Shown here one piece after another: positions 50,254-59,642 of a stretch of DNA of 64,000 nt. The first letter of the stretch is position 1. Every line of letters begins with the position of its first letter. The stretch is taken from positions 35,947 through 99,946 of the forward strand of contig JBHOQN010000172.1 in assembly GCA_042408965.1 (NCBI GenBank), in the 5' to 3' direction. The position numbers and the translations under genes are program-made. This stretch comes from Thermogemmatispora sp042408965. GTDB taxonomy: Bacteria; Chloroflexota; Ktedonobacteria; Ktedonobacterales; Ktedonobacteraceae. The notes under the pieces were generated by a model. That model searched no databases and had not been told where the DNA came from. It saw nothing but the letters and a program-made list of their open reading frames with translations.

Positions 50254-52254
50254 ATGGCAACCTCATTCATAGCCGATCAGCCCCTCTGGGAACCTTCGGA
50301 AGAGATCAAGCAGCAGGCTAATATCACCCACTATCTGCGCTGGCTGGCCAGCGAACGGGGGAAACACTTCACGAGCCGGCACGATCTCTGGGAGTGGTCA
50401 GTCAGCGATCTGGAGGGCTTCTGGGCCTCCATCTGGGACTATTTTCAGGTGCAGGCTTCACGACCGTATAGCCGGGTCCTGGCCAGCAGAGCGATGCCCG
50501 GCGCAGAGTGGTTTCCCGGCGCAGAGCTGAACTACGCCGAGCATGTCTTCAGAAACGCCAGCGAGGAGTATCCAGCGCTGATCTTTCGCTCCGAGCGCGA
50601 GGCCTGGCGCGAGATCTCCTGGCGCGAGTTGCAGGGCATGGTCAGCGCGGTAGCCCATGCCCTGCGCCAGCTGGGCGTGCGCAGAGGCGATCGCGTTGTC
50701 GCTTACCTGCCCAACATCCCCGAAACAGTGATCGCCTTCCTGGCCTGTGCCAGCATGGGGGCAATCTGGTCTAGCTGCTCTCCAGACTTCGGCACCAGCA
50801 GTGTCATCGATCGCTTCAAGCAGATCGAGCCGCGCATCCTCTTCGCAGTCGATGGCTATCAGTATAACGGCCGGACATTCGACCGGCGCCCGGTGATTGC
50901 AGAGCTACAGCAGGCGCTGCCCAGCCTGGAGACAACGGTCATCGTACCCTACCTCTCTGGCGATGCCCACCAGGCCAGCGCAGGGGTAAGCAACAGCCTC
51001 TCCTGGGACGAGCTGCTGGCTGAGCCGGCGCCGCTCGTGTTCGAGCAGGTGCCCTTCAACCATCCCCTGTGGGTGCTCTACTCATCAGGTACCACCGGGC
51101 TGCCAAAGGCCATCGTCCAGGGCCAGGGCGGTATTCTCCTCGAACACCTCAAGGTTCTCTCCCTGGAGAGCAATTTTAAAGCGGGTGACCGCTTCTTCTG
51201 GTTTACGACCACTGGCTGGATGATGTGGAACTATCTGGTCAGCGGCCTGCTGGTCGGGGCAACGCTTCTCCTCTATGACGGCGCTCCCGCCTATCCAACG
51301 ATCGAAACGCTCTGGAAATTCGCCCAGGACAGCGGCATGAAGCACTTCGGCACGAGTGCCGCTTACATTACCAGCTGTATGAAGGCTGGCATCGAGCCGG
51401 GGAAGCAGTTTGACCTGAGCAAGCTGCGCAGCATCGGCTCAACAGGCTCGCCACTCCCGCCAGAAGGATTTGCCTGGGTCTACGAACATGTCCGGCGTGA
51501 TCTCTGGCTGGCCTCGGTCAGTGGAGGAACCGACATCTGCTCGGCCTTTGTGAGTGGCTGCATTCTGCTACCTGTGTATGCAGGAGAGCTACAGTGCCGC
51601 GCACTGGGTGCCCGGGTCGAGGCCTTCGATGAGCAAGGCCGCTCTGTCATTGACGAGGTGGGTGAACTGGTCGTCACGGCCCCCATGCCCTCCATGCCGC
51701 TCTTCTTCTGGAATGACCCTGATAACAAACGCTACCGTGAGAGCTACTTTGAGATGTATCCTGGCGTCTGGCGCCACGGGGACTGGATTAAGATCACCCC
51801 GCGCGGCAGCGCCATCATCTATGGGCGCTCGGACTCGACGATCAACCGCCAGGGCATACGCATGGGAAGCAGTGAGATCTACCGCGTTGTCGAGAGCTTC
51901 CCAGAGATTCTTGATAGCCTCGTTGTGGGCGTAGAGCGTCCTGGAGGCGGATACTACCTGCCGCTGTTCGTGGTCTTGCGGGAGGGAGCCACTCTGGATG
52001 AAGACCTCAAACGGCGCATCAAAGAAGCCCTGCGCCGCGAGGTTTCACCCCACCATGTGCCCGACGAGATTATCGTCATTCAGGAAGTCCCGCGGACGCT
52101 GAGCGGGAAAAAGCTTGAGGTGCCAGTCAAGAAATTGCTGCTCGGGCTGCCCCTGGAGAAGGCCGCCAGTCTGGATGCTATGAGCAACCCCCAGGCTATC
52201 CAGTTCTTTGTCGAGTTTGCTCGACAGGTCAATGCCACGTCCAGCGGCCAGTGA
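50254..52254 (+). CDS. aacS: Acetoacetyl-CoA synthetase
   Basis: 666 residues from the ATG at 50254 (AAAGGAG 9 nt upstream; a TTG at 50245 is the alternative). ANL-family adenylate-forming enzyme with ACS-type start (YFQVQASRPYSRVL, LNYAEHVFRN), SSGTTGLPKAIVQGQGGILLEHLK (P-loop A3) and the C-terminal PRTLSGKKLEVPVKKLL with the catalytic Lys. The sequence IWSSCSPDFG and the SGGTDICSAFV motif are as in acetoacetate-CoA ligase rather than acetyl-CoA synthetase. It activates acetoacetate with ATP and CoA. It is upstream of the pqq genes but with its own 200-bp spacing. Confidence 0.92.
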   Translation: MATSFIADQPLWEPSEEIKQQANITHYLRWLASERGKHFTSRHDLWEWSVSDLEGFWASIWDYFQVQASRPYSRVLASRAMPGAEWFPGAELNYAEHVFRNASEEYPALIFRSEREAWREISWRELQGMVSAVAHALRQLGVRRGDRVVAYLPNIPETVIAFLACASMGAIWSSCSPDFGTSSVIDRFKQIEPRILFAVDGYQYNGRTFDRRPVIAELQQALPSLETTVIVPYLSGDAHQASAGVSNSLSWDELLAEPAPLVFEQVPFNHPLWVLYSSGTTGLPKAIVQGQGGILLEHLKVLSLESNFKAGDRFFWFTTTGWMMWNYLVSGLLVGATLLLYDGAPAYPTIETLWKFAQDSGMKHFGTSAAYITSCMKAGIEPGKQFDLSKLRSIGSTGSPLPPEGFAWVYEHVRRDLWLASVSGGTDICSAFVSGCILLPVYAGELQCRALGARVEAFDEQGRSVIDEVGELVVTAPMPSMPLFFWNDPDNKRYRESYFEMYPGVWRHGDWIKITPRGSAIIYGRSDSTINRQGIRMGSSEIYRVVESFPEILDSLVVGVERPGGGYYLPLFVVLREGATLDEDLKRRIKEALRREVSPHHVPDEIIVIQEVPRTLSGKKLEVPVKKLLLGLPLEKAASLDAMSNPQAIQFFVEFARQVNATSSGQ

Positions 52255-52267
52255 AGAGCGGGCACCC

Positions 52268-52296
52268 TGTACATGTTGCTCGCAATTGTTTATAAT
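52268..52296 (+). promoter_or_regulatory. Promoter of the pqq operon
   Basis: TGTACA, 17-nt spacer, TATAAT, about 150 bp before pqqA. Confidence 0.5.
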
Positions 52297-52453
52297 GGAG
52301 GTGTAGCTCTCCTCTCTCCATGGGTAAAGCAGAGATGAGCGAGGTATATTCAGGAATCGCTCTTCTGGTGGTTGCCGGAGAGGGGGGAATTGTGCCTGGT
52401 ATGCGACTTACAACAAGGTGTTCTGGCTAGCTTAGAAAGGAAAAGGAGCAATC

Positions 52454-52540
52454 ATGCAAGAGAAACCCACCTGGGTGAAACCAACCTTTGAGGTCATTTC
52501 CGTCAGCCTCGAATGCACCGCCTATGCGGGAGCGCTTTAA
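52454..52540 (+). CDS. pqqA: Coenzyme PQQ precursor peptide PqqA
   Basis: 28 residues, too short for usual ORF cut-offs. AAGGAG lies 5 nt before the ATG. Near the C-terminus it has Glu20 and Tyr24 in the order E-x3-Y (ECTAY), the pair whose side chains are cross-linked by PqqE to make PQQ. The N-terminal MQEKPTWVKPTFEVISV serves as the recognition part. Glu20 is followed by a Cys, where better-known PqqAs have Val. It sits 123 bp before pqqB, as first gene of the operon. Confidence 0.88.
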   Translation: MQEKPTWVKPTFEVISVSLECTAYAGAL

Positions 52541-52663
52541 GACGGAAGAGAGGCTTCAGCAAGCTGTCTTTAGCCCAGGGTCAGCGAGATAGCAATATTG
52601 AAGACAGAAGAGCGGCCGGTGGACTCACGCCGGAGCTTTGTGCCGTGGTAGGGAGCATGCAGT

Positions 52664-53584
52664 ATGAGGGTATGTCTGCTCGGGACCGCCGCAGGGGGCG
52701 GTTTTCCTCAATGGAACTGCAACTGCGCCAACTGTCGTGGGTTGCGCAGTGGGTCATTGCGCGTGCAGGCACGGACTCAATCCTGCGTGGCGCTCAGCGC
52801 CGATGAGCAGCACTGGTTTCTGCTCAACGTCTCACCAGACGTGCGTACACAGATGGAAGCATTCCCACCCCTGTGGCCACCGGCAGCCAGCCGGCGCGGA
52901 ACAGGTGTCGACGCGATTCTTCTGACCGACGCTGATCTTGATCATACTCTGGGCCTCTTTATTCTGCGCGAAGGATTACATCTGACGGTCTATGCAACAG
53001 CACCGGTGCAGCATGCGCTGAACGAGGGACTCATGCTGGCACCGGTGCTCTCGCATTACTGCCAGATCACGTGGCGTGAGCCAGCGTACGAGCCTGCACC
53101 GTTGCTCTGTGCGGACGGAAGCGCAAGTGGATTATACTACAGGGCCATTCCACTGGCCGGCAAACCGCCACGCTATATGGAAGATCGCAGCCGCGGGCAG
53201 CTCGGTGATCGCGTGGGCTATTACGTTGTCGATGAGAGGACAGGGGGGCGATTGCTCTATGTGCCCGGCCTGGCCAGCTTCGAGGAGAGCCTGCAGCCCT
53301 ACCTGCGCTCCTGCGATGCCCTGCTGCTGGACGGCACCTTCTGGAGCGAGCAGGCATTAGAGGAGCAAGGTGTTGGCACCACACCAGCCAGCCACATGGG
53401 GCATCTCCCCATCAGCGGTCCTCGGGGGAGTCTCGTGCAGTTAGCAGGCCTGCCGATACAGCACATCATCTACACACACATCAATAATACTAATCCGATA
53501 CTGATTGAGGATTCCCCGCAGCACGCCGCCGTTTGCGCAGCCGGTATCGAGATCGGCCGAGACGGGCTGGAGCTGAACCTCTAA
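52664..53584 (+). CDS. pqqB: PqqB, MBL-fold protein of PQQ biosynthesis
   Basis: 306 residues. MRVCLLGTAAGGGFPQWNCNCANC is the PqqB N-terminal signature (read in parts), DADLDHTLGLFILREG is the metal-site strand, and the C-terminus is HAAVCAAGIEIGRDGLELNL. PqqB is an iron- or zinc-dependent hydroxylase of the tyrosine part of the PQQ precursor. The start has no strong ribosome-binding site. pqqC starts 48 bp or less downstream. Confidence 0.95.
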   Translation: MRVCLLGTAAGGGFPQWNCNCANCRGLRSGSLRVQARTQSCVALSADEQHWFLLNVSPDVRTQMEAFPPLWPPAASRRGTGVDAILLTDADLDHTLGLFILREGLHLTVYATAPVQHALNEGLMLAPVLSHYCQITWREPAYEPAPLLCADGSASGLYYRAIPLAGKPPRYMEDRSRGQLGDRVGYYVVDERTGGRLLYVPGLASFEESLQPYLRSCDALLLDGTFWSEQALEEQGVGTTPASHMGHLPISGPRGSLVQLAGLPIQHIIYTHINNTNPILIEDSPQHAAVCAAGIEIGRDGLELNL

Positions 53585-53632
53585 GCAATGACATCTCAGA
53601 GAACCGACATTATAGCAGGAGTTATCAGCGCC

Positions 53633-54352
53633 ATGACAGAAGCAACCCATGAACCTTGGGATCGCGACACCTTTATCGCGCAGCTACGTTCGATTGGCAT
53701 GACCCACTACCATCACCTGCATCCGTTCCATCGCTATATGAACAGCGGTCGCCTGACGCGCGAGCAGGTTCAGGGCTGGATAGCAAATCGCTTTTATTAC
53801 CAGCAAAAAATCCCTCTAAAGGATGCAGCGATTCTCTCAAATTGTCCTGTGCGCGCCGTGCGCCGTCTCTGGCTGCATCGCATCATCGACCACGATGGCA
53901 CCGCTGAGGGAGAGGGAGGTATCGAGGCCTGGCTGAAACTGGCCGAGGCCAGCGGACTGACGCGCGAAGAGGTCCTCGATGGCCGTCACCTGCTCCCTGG
54001 CGTACGCTTTGCCGTGGATGCCTATGTGAACTTCGCCCGCAGCCAGCCATGGCCCATCGCTATCGCCTCCTCGTTGACCGAGCTGTTTGCCCCGGACCTG
54101 ATGAGCGAGCGCCTGGCCGCGTTCGAGAAGCACTATACATGGATCGCCCCCGAAGGTCTGGCCTATTTCCGCGCCCGCCTGACACAGGCGCGTCGTGACT
54201 CAGAGCAAGGGCTTGAACTGACCCTGCACTATTGTAACACACGCGAGCTGCAGGAAGAGGCGGTGAGAGCGCTTTCGTTCAAATGCGATGTGCTCTGGAG
54301 CATGCTCGATGCCATGACACTGGCTTACGGACCGTCTGCGAGCGAGCTATAA
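53633..54352 (+). CDS. pqqC: PqqC, pyrroloquinoline-quinone synthase
   Basis: 239 residues from the ATG at 53633 (GGAG 11 nt upstream), which gives an N-terminal length like other PqqCs; an in-frame ATG at 53588 lies 4 bp after pqqB and is the alternative. RFYYQQKIPLKDAAILSNCP and RIIDHDG are the family motifs with cofactor-site His and Arg residues, and QALTELFAP-like ASSLTELFAPDLM follows. PqqC performs the final eight-electron oxidation and ring closure. Confidence 0.95.
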   Translation: MTEATHEPWDRDTFIAQLRSIGMTHYHHLHPFHRYMNSGRLTREQVQGWIANRFYYQQKIPLKDAAILSNCPVRAVRRLWLHRIIDHDGTAEGEGGIEAWLKLAEASGLTREEVLDGRHLLPGVRFAVDAYVNFARSQPWPIAIASSLTELFAPDLMSERLAAFEKHYTWIAPEGLAYFRARLTQARRDSEQGLELTLHYCNTRELQEEAVRALSFKCDVLWSMLDAMTLAYGPSASEL

Positions 54353-54429
54353 GTGAGTGGACACACAGGTGAGATGAGGCCCACTCGTCTGACACATCAG
54401 ACGGCAAAACTCGTCTCCAAGGGAGAACG

Positions 54430-54735
54430 ATGCACGAGCCAACAGAACAGGAGGGGCTGCTCAGGCCAGAGATACGCCCGAAACTGGCTGCCAGGGCACG
54501 CCTGCAGATCGACCGTGTAAGTCAGCAGCCCGTGGTCCTCTACCCCGAAGGAGTCCTGCTGCTTAACGAGACGGGGACAGCTATTCTCACTCTATGCGAT
54601 GGGCAGCGGACCCTGAGTGAGATCGTCGCCGAACTGGCAGGGCGCTACCAGGCCACCCCTGAAGAGGTACAGCAGGATCTCTGCGACTACTTGCTCAGCC
54701 TCTATCAACGCAACCTGCTAGAGCTACTACAGTAG
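54430..54735 (+). CDS. pqqD: PqqD, PqqA chaperone
   Basis: 101 residues. RPKLAARARLQIDRVSQQPVVLYPEGVLLLNETGTAILTLCDGQRT (read in parts) is the PqqD/RRE pattern: a winged-helix-like peptide-binding domain that holds PqqA and presents it to PqqE. AAGGGAG precedes the ATG. It sits between pqqC and pqqE. Confidence 0.93.
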   Translation: MHEPTEQEGLLRPEIRPKLAARARLQIDRVSQQPVVLYPEGVLLLNETGTAILTLCDGQRTLSEIVAELAGRYQATPEEVQQDLCDYLLSLYQRNLLELLQ

Positions 54736-54823
54736 CCTCTAGAGGCATTGACGCTGCAAAGCGATCGAACGCGATGAAGCACATAGACACACTAAGACAC
54801 AAATAAGAGGAGCCTGGCAGACT

Positions 54824-55996
54824 ATGGAGTTCAGACAGGGGTGTACGCCAACATCAGCCGCTGGAACATATCGGCCGTTCGGCCTGCTGGCTGAATTGAC
54901 CTACCGCTGCCCTCTCCACTGTCCTTACTGCTCAAATCCCACCCAGGTTCGCCAGAGAGGGAATGAGCTGACAACAGCCGAGTGGGGCGAGGTGATTCGC
55001 CAGGCCGGCGAACTGGGCGTGCTGCATATTCTCTTTTCAGGAGGCGAGCCATTGCAGCGGCGAGACCTGCCCGAACTGGTCGCTGCTGCACGCACCGCCG
55101 GCCTCTATACGAATCTGATCACCAGTGGACTCGGCCTGACAGAGCAGCGGGCCCGCCAGTTGAAAGAGGCCGGCCTCGATAGCGTCCAGATCAGCTTCCA
55201 GGCCGAAGAGGCTACGCTGGCAGATGCCATTGCGGGACGAGTTGGGGCACACCAGCGCAAGCTGGATGCCGTCCGCCTGATACAGGAGCTGGGCCTACCA
55301 CTGACGCTCAATGTAGTGCTACATCGCGGCAATATCGAGCGGCTCAGTGCCATCATTGCCTTCGCAGAGACGCTGGGAGCCCAGCGCCTGGAGCTGGCAC
55401 ATACACAGTACCTGGGCTGGGCCTTTCACAACAAAGAGGCCCTGCTACCCAGCCGGGCCCAGGTGGTACGGGCCGAGCAGATTGCCCGCCACGCCCAGGA
55501 ACGTCTGCGCGGCCGTATGGAGGTGCTTTATGTGCAACCGGACTATTATGGAGAGCGCCCCAAACCCTGCATGAACGGCTGGGGACGACGCCACCTGACT
55601 GTTACTCCTACAGGGGAGGTGCTTCCCTGTCAGACGGCCAGCGTCATCCCAGATCTGCACTTCGCCAGCGTGCGCGAGCACTCGCTTGCCTGGATCTGGC
55701 ACGAGTCAGAGGCTTTTCAGCGTTTCCGCGGCACACAGTGGATGCCTGAACCATGCCGGAGCTGCCCTCTGCGGGAGATCGACTTCGGCGGCTGCCGCTG
55801 CCAGGCCTTTCTGCTGACCGGCAACGCCGCCAGCACCGATCCCGCTTGCAGCCTGTCACCCCATCGTCAGCAGCTCATGGCCATCATCGAAGGCCTGCAG
55901 AACGAGGACAGCCCGGCCTCTCCCTTCACTGCAGAGATGTCTCAGCACCAGCTCATCACCTTCCGCAGCAATCCCCGCGAACCAGCGACGGAATAA
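54824..55996 (+). CDS. pqqE: PqqE, radical SAM / SPASM enzyme
   Basis: 390 residues. Radical SAM cluster motif Cys29-x3-Cys33-x2-Cys36 (RCPLHCPYC), followed by FSGGEPL. The C-terminal SPASM domain has CMNGWGRRHLTVTPTGEVLPCQ (read in parts) and the Cys cluster EPCRSCPLREIDFGGCRCQAF, which binds auxiliary Fe-S clusters. PqqE links the Glu and Tyr side chains of PqqA with PqqD's help. Last gene of the pqq group in this window. Confidence 0.96.
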   Translation: MEFRQGCTPTSAAGTYRPFGLLAELTYRCPLHCPYCSNPTQVRQRGNELTTAEWGEVIRQAGELGVLHILFSGGEPLQRRDLPELVAAARTAGLYTNLITSGLGLTEQRARQLKEAGLDSVQISFQAEEATLADAIAGRVGAHQRKLDAVRLIQELGLPLTLNVVLHRGNIERLSAIIAFAETLGAQRLELAHTQYLGWAFHNKEALLPSRAQVVRAEQIARHAQERLRGRMEVLYVQPDYYGERPKPCMNGWGRRHLTVTPTGEVLPCQTASVIPDLHFASVREHSLAWIWHESEAFQRFRGTQWMPEPCRSCPLREIDFGGCRCQAFLLTGNAASTDPACSLSPHRQQLMAIIEGLQNEDSPASPFTAEMSQHQLITFRSNPREPATE

Positions 55997-56120
55997 GAGC
56001 GCCGTCACTATGGTTGTATTGTATGCTCCAGCTAGAAAGAAGCGGCTACTCGCTGGTAAGATCTGCATAGGACGAGAGAAGACAGATGTATAGCATGCAA
56101 GAGAGGAGAGTGCATTACTG

Positions 56121-56363
56121 ATGGATGATACAGAGATTCTCAATCGTATCACTGAGCTGGTAGACGAAGAGCATCAACTACTCCGAAAGGCTGAAGAGGA
56201 GGGTCTCGCCGACGAGGAGCGCAGCCGCATGAAAGAGCTGGAGGTCAGGCTGGACCAGTGCTGGGATCTCCTGCGACAGAGGCGGGCCCGCCGCCATGCG
56301 CACCTCAATCCCGACGAGGTCCAGCCACGCGACCCCGGTACCGTAGAGCATTACTTGCAGTAA
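56121..56363 (+). CDS. DUF2630 protein
   Basis: 80 residues with the DUF2630 pattern: ITELVDEEHQLL, LKVRLDQCWDLLRQRRARR (LEVRLDQCWDLLRQRRARR) and the C-terminal EHYLQ. It is charged and helical, with no TM helix; the function is unknown. It has its own strong terminator at 56390 and lies between the pqq and lanthipeptide genes. Confidence 0.85.
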   Translation: MDDTEILNRITELVDEEHQLLRKAEEEGLADEERSRMKELEVRLDQCWDLLRQRRARRHAHLNPDEVQPRDPGTVEHYLQ

Positions 56364-56389
56364 CATCTCAGTACACATCACCATTGAGC

Positions 56390-56423
56390 GAGAGATGGGT
56401 GAACCCATCTCTCCTCTTTTTTT
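56390..56423 (+). terminator. Strong intrinsic terminator
   Basis: GAGAGATGGG, a TGAA loop, CCCATCTCTC, then CTC and TTTTTTT. A 10-bp stem with a tetraloop and a 7-T run, the clearest terminator in the window. It separates DUF2630 from the lanthipeptide locus. Confidence 0.9.
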
Positions 56424-56469
56424 GCACCCGACCACGCGCCCATCCCCAACAATTGGAGTGCTTCATATA

Positions 56470-57129
56470 ATGGCACGTAGGAGGCCCTTTCTCTCTTTTA
56501 CTTACTGGTTACCAAGGCAGAAAAGACATATGCAAGAACATCATCGCAGTATGTTTCGTCAGCGCGCTCTGCATCAGCATCTGTATGGCAGAGAAAAGGA
56601 CATCTTACCCCATTTTATGGCGTTACCCGTTCCAGTGCTCTTATGGATTCTGCTGGGACTGGTCTTCAGTGCAGCCTTCATCGCCTGGGATGCAGACATT
56701 CCCGTTTACACCAGTGGTCCTGGGATCGTGCTGCCCGCGACGTCCAGCGCGCCTGGAGCACAGGAGCGGGCCAGTGGGGCTACTGCGCTTGTCTTTTTCC
56801 CCTGGGAAGTGCATCGCAAGGTGCACGTCGGTCAACCGACCCAGATCCAGTTTCCCGCAGAGGGCCTGACGCTGAGCGCCAGCATTGAGCGCATTCTCCC
56901 CGGAGTGACCAGTCCTGCGGCGACCTGCGCCTATTATACGAGCGTAGCCCACAGCGCAGCCTCGCCGGTGACTCGTCCATCGGTAGCGGTACTGGTCAAC
57001 CTGGGAACAAGCATTGCTGCCAGCAGTTATGCAGGCAGCCAGATCACCGCCCAGGTCCAGACCGGATCACAACGCATTATAAGCTTCCTACCAGGGATCG
57101 GGAAGTTGATGGGAGGCCAGGGATACTGA
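56470..57129 (+). CDS. Short HlyD-like secretion accessory protein
   Basis: 219 residues from the ATG at 56470; GGAG is 11 nt upstream, but the ATG lies inside a TATAAT sequence, so a later ATG (56530) is possible. A basic cytoplasmic N-terminus (about 1-55), one TM helix (LPVPVLLWILLGLVFSAAFI) and an external part of about 140 residues. Features such as YTSGPGIVLPA and VFFPWEVHRKVHVGQPTQIQFP resemble the lipoyl-like and barrel parts of HlyD secretion proteins of peptide exporters. It overlaps the exporter gene by the A of its ATG (TGATG). It probably stabilises the exporter or guides the peptide. Confidence 0.75.
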   Translation: MARRRPFLSFTYWLPRQKRHMQEHHRSMFRQRALHQHLYGREKDILPHFMALPVPVLLWILLGLVFSAAFIAWDADIPVYTSGPGIVLPATSSAPGAQERASGATALVFFPWEVHRKVHVGQPTQIQFPAEGLTLSASIERILPGVTSPAATCAYYTSVAHSAASPVTRPSVAVLVNLGTSIAASSYAGSQITAQVQTGSQRIISFLPGIGKLMGGQGY

Positions 57130-59642
57130 TGATGCAAGACTTTGAACAACGTGAGCAGGGAGAGGGCGTAGAGCGAGACTATGCAGATATTTTCGATCCG
57201 CAGGAATACCTCACGGCACGACGCACTATCAAGCGCAAGCGTATCCGTCCAATCGTGCTTCAGCAGGAAGAAGCAGACTATCCAGCCATCCGTCCGCTGT
57301 TACGGCTGCCCATCCGTGTCAAGGAGGAACCAGCGACCAGCAAGCCTGCAGAGGGGTTGCGAGGAGAGACAGAGGCTGCCCCACAGGCAGCCACGGAACG
57401 TCGGGAGACGTCAGAGCCGGCTGATGCCGAGCACCGCGTCAGACGCAAGAGACGCCTCGTGTTCGGGAGACGGCGCAGGGTTCGCCCATTGACCCAGATG
57501 AACATCGTCGAGTGCGGTTACGCCTGCCTGGCGATGATTCTGAACTACTACGGACGGCCCACCTCGGTCTCCGAGCTGCGTATGCGCCACGGACTGGGAC
57601 GCGACGGTCTCTCCGCATTGAGCATCGTCAAAGCCGCGCGTAGCTACGGCCTGCGCACGCGCGCCATCTCGCTGCAGCGGCCCGAAGACTTTCGCGCTGT
57701 CCCACTGCCAGCGGTCGTTCATTGGGAGTTCAAGCACTTCATCGTCGTCGAGCGCTGGACGCCAAAGTGGGTGGAGGTGATCGATCCCGCCTGGGGCCGC
57801 AAGCGCCTCACTCCAGAGGAGTTCGACGCCGGCTTCACAGGGATCGTCATCCTCTTCGAGCCAGGGGTCCATTTCAGCACAGAGGGGAGCGCGCACCGCG
57901 TGACTCTCTGGATGCAGGTCAAGCAGTTTGCCAGCCAGACCAGAGGCACGCTCGCCCAGGTGCTGGGAGCCTCGCTCTTCCTCCAGCTGTTCGGTCTGCT
58001 ACTGCCGCTCCTCACCAAGATCATTGTCGATCAGATTCTGCCAGCCAGGATGATGAGCGTGATGGGCATCCTGGGCATCGGGTTGTTGCTGATGATCACC
58101 GCGCAGGCAACGACAACCATTTTGCGCGAATGGCTGCTGGTCTACCTGCGTGCGCGCGTCGACATTCAGCTCGTTCTGGGTTTCTTTGAGCACTTGTTAA
58201 CCCTGCCCTTCAGTTTTTTCCAGCAGCGTTCCAGCGGTGACCTGATGCAGCGCCTGGGGAGCAACACCATTATCCGTGACACGCTGAGCAACCAGCTCAT
58301 TTCAACCCTGCTCGATAGCGGCACCGTCATCGCCTATCTCTTCATCCTGCTCTGGCAGGCACCAGTTTTTGCCCTGCTCACTGTCGGGCTGGGCATCCTG
58401 CAGGTTCTGCTCCTGCTGGGAACCCACAGAATTATCCTGGATCTGGCGAGCCGCGATCTAGCAGCTCAGGGGAAGGCGCAGGGCTACCTGGCAGAGACCC
58501 TGGCCGGGATGGCAACACTCAAAGCAGCCGGTGCAGAACAGCGGGCGCTTGAGCGCTGGTCGAACCTGTTCTATGAGCGCCTCAACATCACCCTGCGCCT
58601 GAGCTATCTCCAGGCCGGGATTAACACAGCCATGACAATCCTGCGGGTCCTCTCCCCGATCGCCCTCCTCTGGGTTGGCGCCTACCAGGTGCTCAACGGC
58701 AGCCTGAGCGTAGGTACGATGCTGGCCCTCAACACCCTGGCGACCGCCTTTCTGACCCCACTGGCCTCACTGGTGAGCAGCGGACAGCAATTTCAGATCG
58801 TCTACGCCCACCTGGAGCGTCTGACTGATGTCACAACCGCCGAGCCAGAGCAGGATGTCGCGAGCGTTCAGTTGCCGCCCAGGCTGAGCGGCCGCATCCT
58901 AGTCGAGAACGTCAGCTTCCAGTATGGGCCCGACTCGCCGAAAGTGCTCAAGGGCATCAACATCAGAATCGAGCCGGGCCAGAAAGTCGCCATTGTCGGA
59001 CGCACAGGATCTGGCAAGAGCACCCTGGGGAAATTGTTGCTGGCCCTGTACCCACCCAGTGAGGGGGAGATCCTCTACGATGGCATTCCACTGAGCAAGT
59101 TGAACTACCAGGAAGTCAGACGGCAGTTCGGCGTGGTGCTACAGGATAGCCAGATCTTCAGTGGCTCCATTTTACAGAACATCACGCTCAACGATCCCAA
59201 TGTGCCCCACGAGCGTATCATCAAGGCAGCCAGAGCCGCAGCCATCCATGAGGATATCATGCGCATGCCCCTTGGCTACGACACACCCGTCTCAGAAGGC
59301 GGCAGTGCGCTCTCGGGTGGTCAGCGCCAGCGGCTCTCCCTGGCGCGCGCGCTGGTCAATGAGCCAGCCATCCTGCTGCTCGACGAGGCGACCAGCCATC
59401 TTGACGTCCTCACCGAGCAGCGGGTCTCTGAGAATCTGCGCGCTTACCCCTGCACACAGATCATCATCGCTCACCGGCTCAGTACCATTCGCGATGCCGA
59501 CCTCATTCTGGTCATGCAGGATGGCATGATCGTCGAAGGTGGCACTCACGATCAGTTGCTTCAGCAGAATGGCTACTACGCCCGGCTGATGCACCAGCAG
59601 CTTGAGCAGGAGGCACAGCAGACACGGGCCGGGGTCTGCTAG
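57129..59642 (+). CDS. lanT: Peptidase C39 / ABC exporter for the lanthipeptide (LanT-like)
   Basis: 837 residues, about 120 more than usual LanT. Residues 1-118 are a basic, Glu/Arg-rich extension with no recognised domain. The C39 protease follows: QMNIVECGYACLAMILNYYG with catalytic Cys129, HWEFKHFIVVERW with His, and VIDPAWGRK with Asp. Six TM helices (about 285-570) and a nucleotide-binding domain follow, with Walker A GRTGSGKST, signature LSGGQRQRLSLARAL and Walker B ILLLDEATSHLD. It should cleave the GG leader and export the mature peptide. A GC-rich hairpin follows at 59651. Confidence 0.92.
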   Translation: MMQDFEQREQGEGVERDYADIFDPQEYLTARRTIKRKRIRPIVLQQEEADYPAIRPLLRLPIRVKEEPATSKPAEGLRGETEAAPQAATERRETSEPADAEHRVRRKRRLVFGRRRRVRPLTQMNIVECGYACLAMILNYYGRPTSVSELRMRHGLGRDGLSALSIVKAARSYGLRTRAISLQRPEDFRAVPLPAVVHWEFKHFIVVERWTPKWVEVIDPAWGRKRLTPEEFDAGFTGIVILFEPGVHFSTEGSAHRVTLWMQVKQFASQTRGTLAQVLGASLFLQLFGLLLPLLTKIIVDQILPARMMSVMGILGIGLLLMITAQATTTILREWLLVYLRARVDIQLVLGFFEHLLTLPFSFFQQRSSGDLMQRLGSNTIIRDTLSNQLISTLLDSGTVIAYLFILLWQAPVFALLTVGLGILQVLLLLGTHRIILDLASRDLAAQGKAQGYLAETLAGMATLKAAGAEQRALERWSNLFYERLNITLRLSYLQAGINTAMTILRVLSPIALLWVGAYQVLNGSLSVGTMLALNTLATAFLTPLASLVSSGQQFQIVYAHLERLTDVTTAEPEQDVASVQLPPRLSGRILVENVSFQYGPDSPKVLKGINIRIEPGQKVAIVGRTGSGKSTLGKLLLALYPPSEGEILYDGIPLSKLNYQEVRRQFGVVLQDSQIFSGSILQNITLNDPNVPHERIIKAARAAAIHEDIMRMPLGYDTPVSEGGSALSGGQRQRLSLARALVNEPAILLLDEATSHLDVLTEQRVSENLRAYPCTQIIIAHRLSTIRDADLILVMQDGMIVEGGTHDQLLQQNGYYARLMHQQLEQEAQQTRAGVC

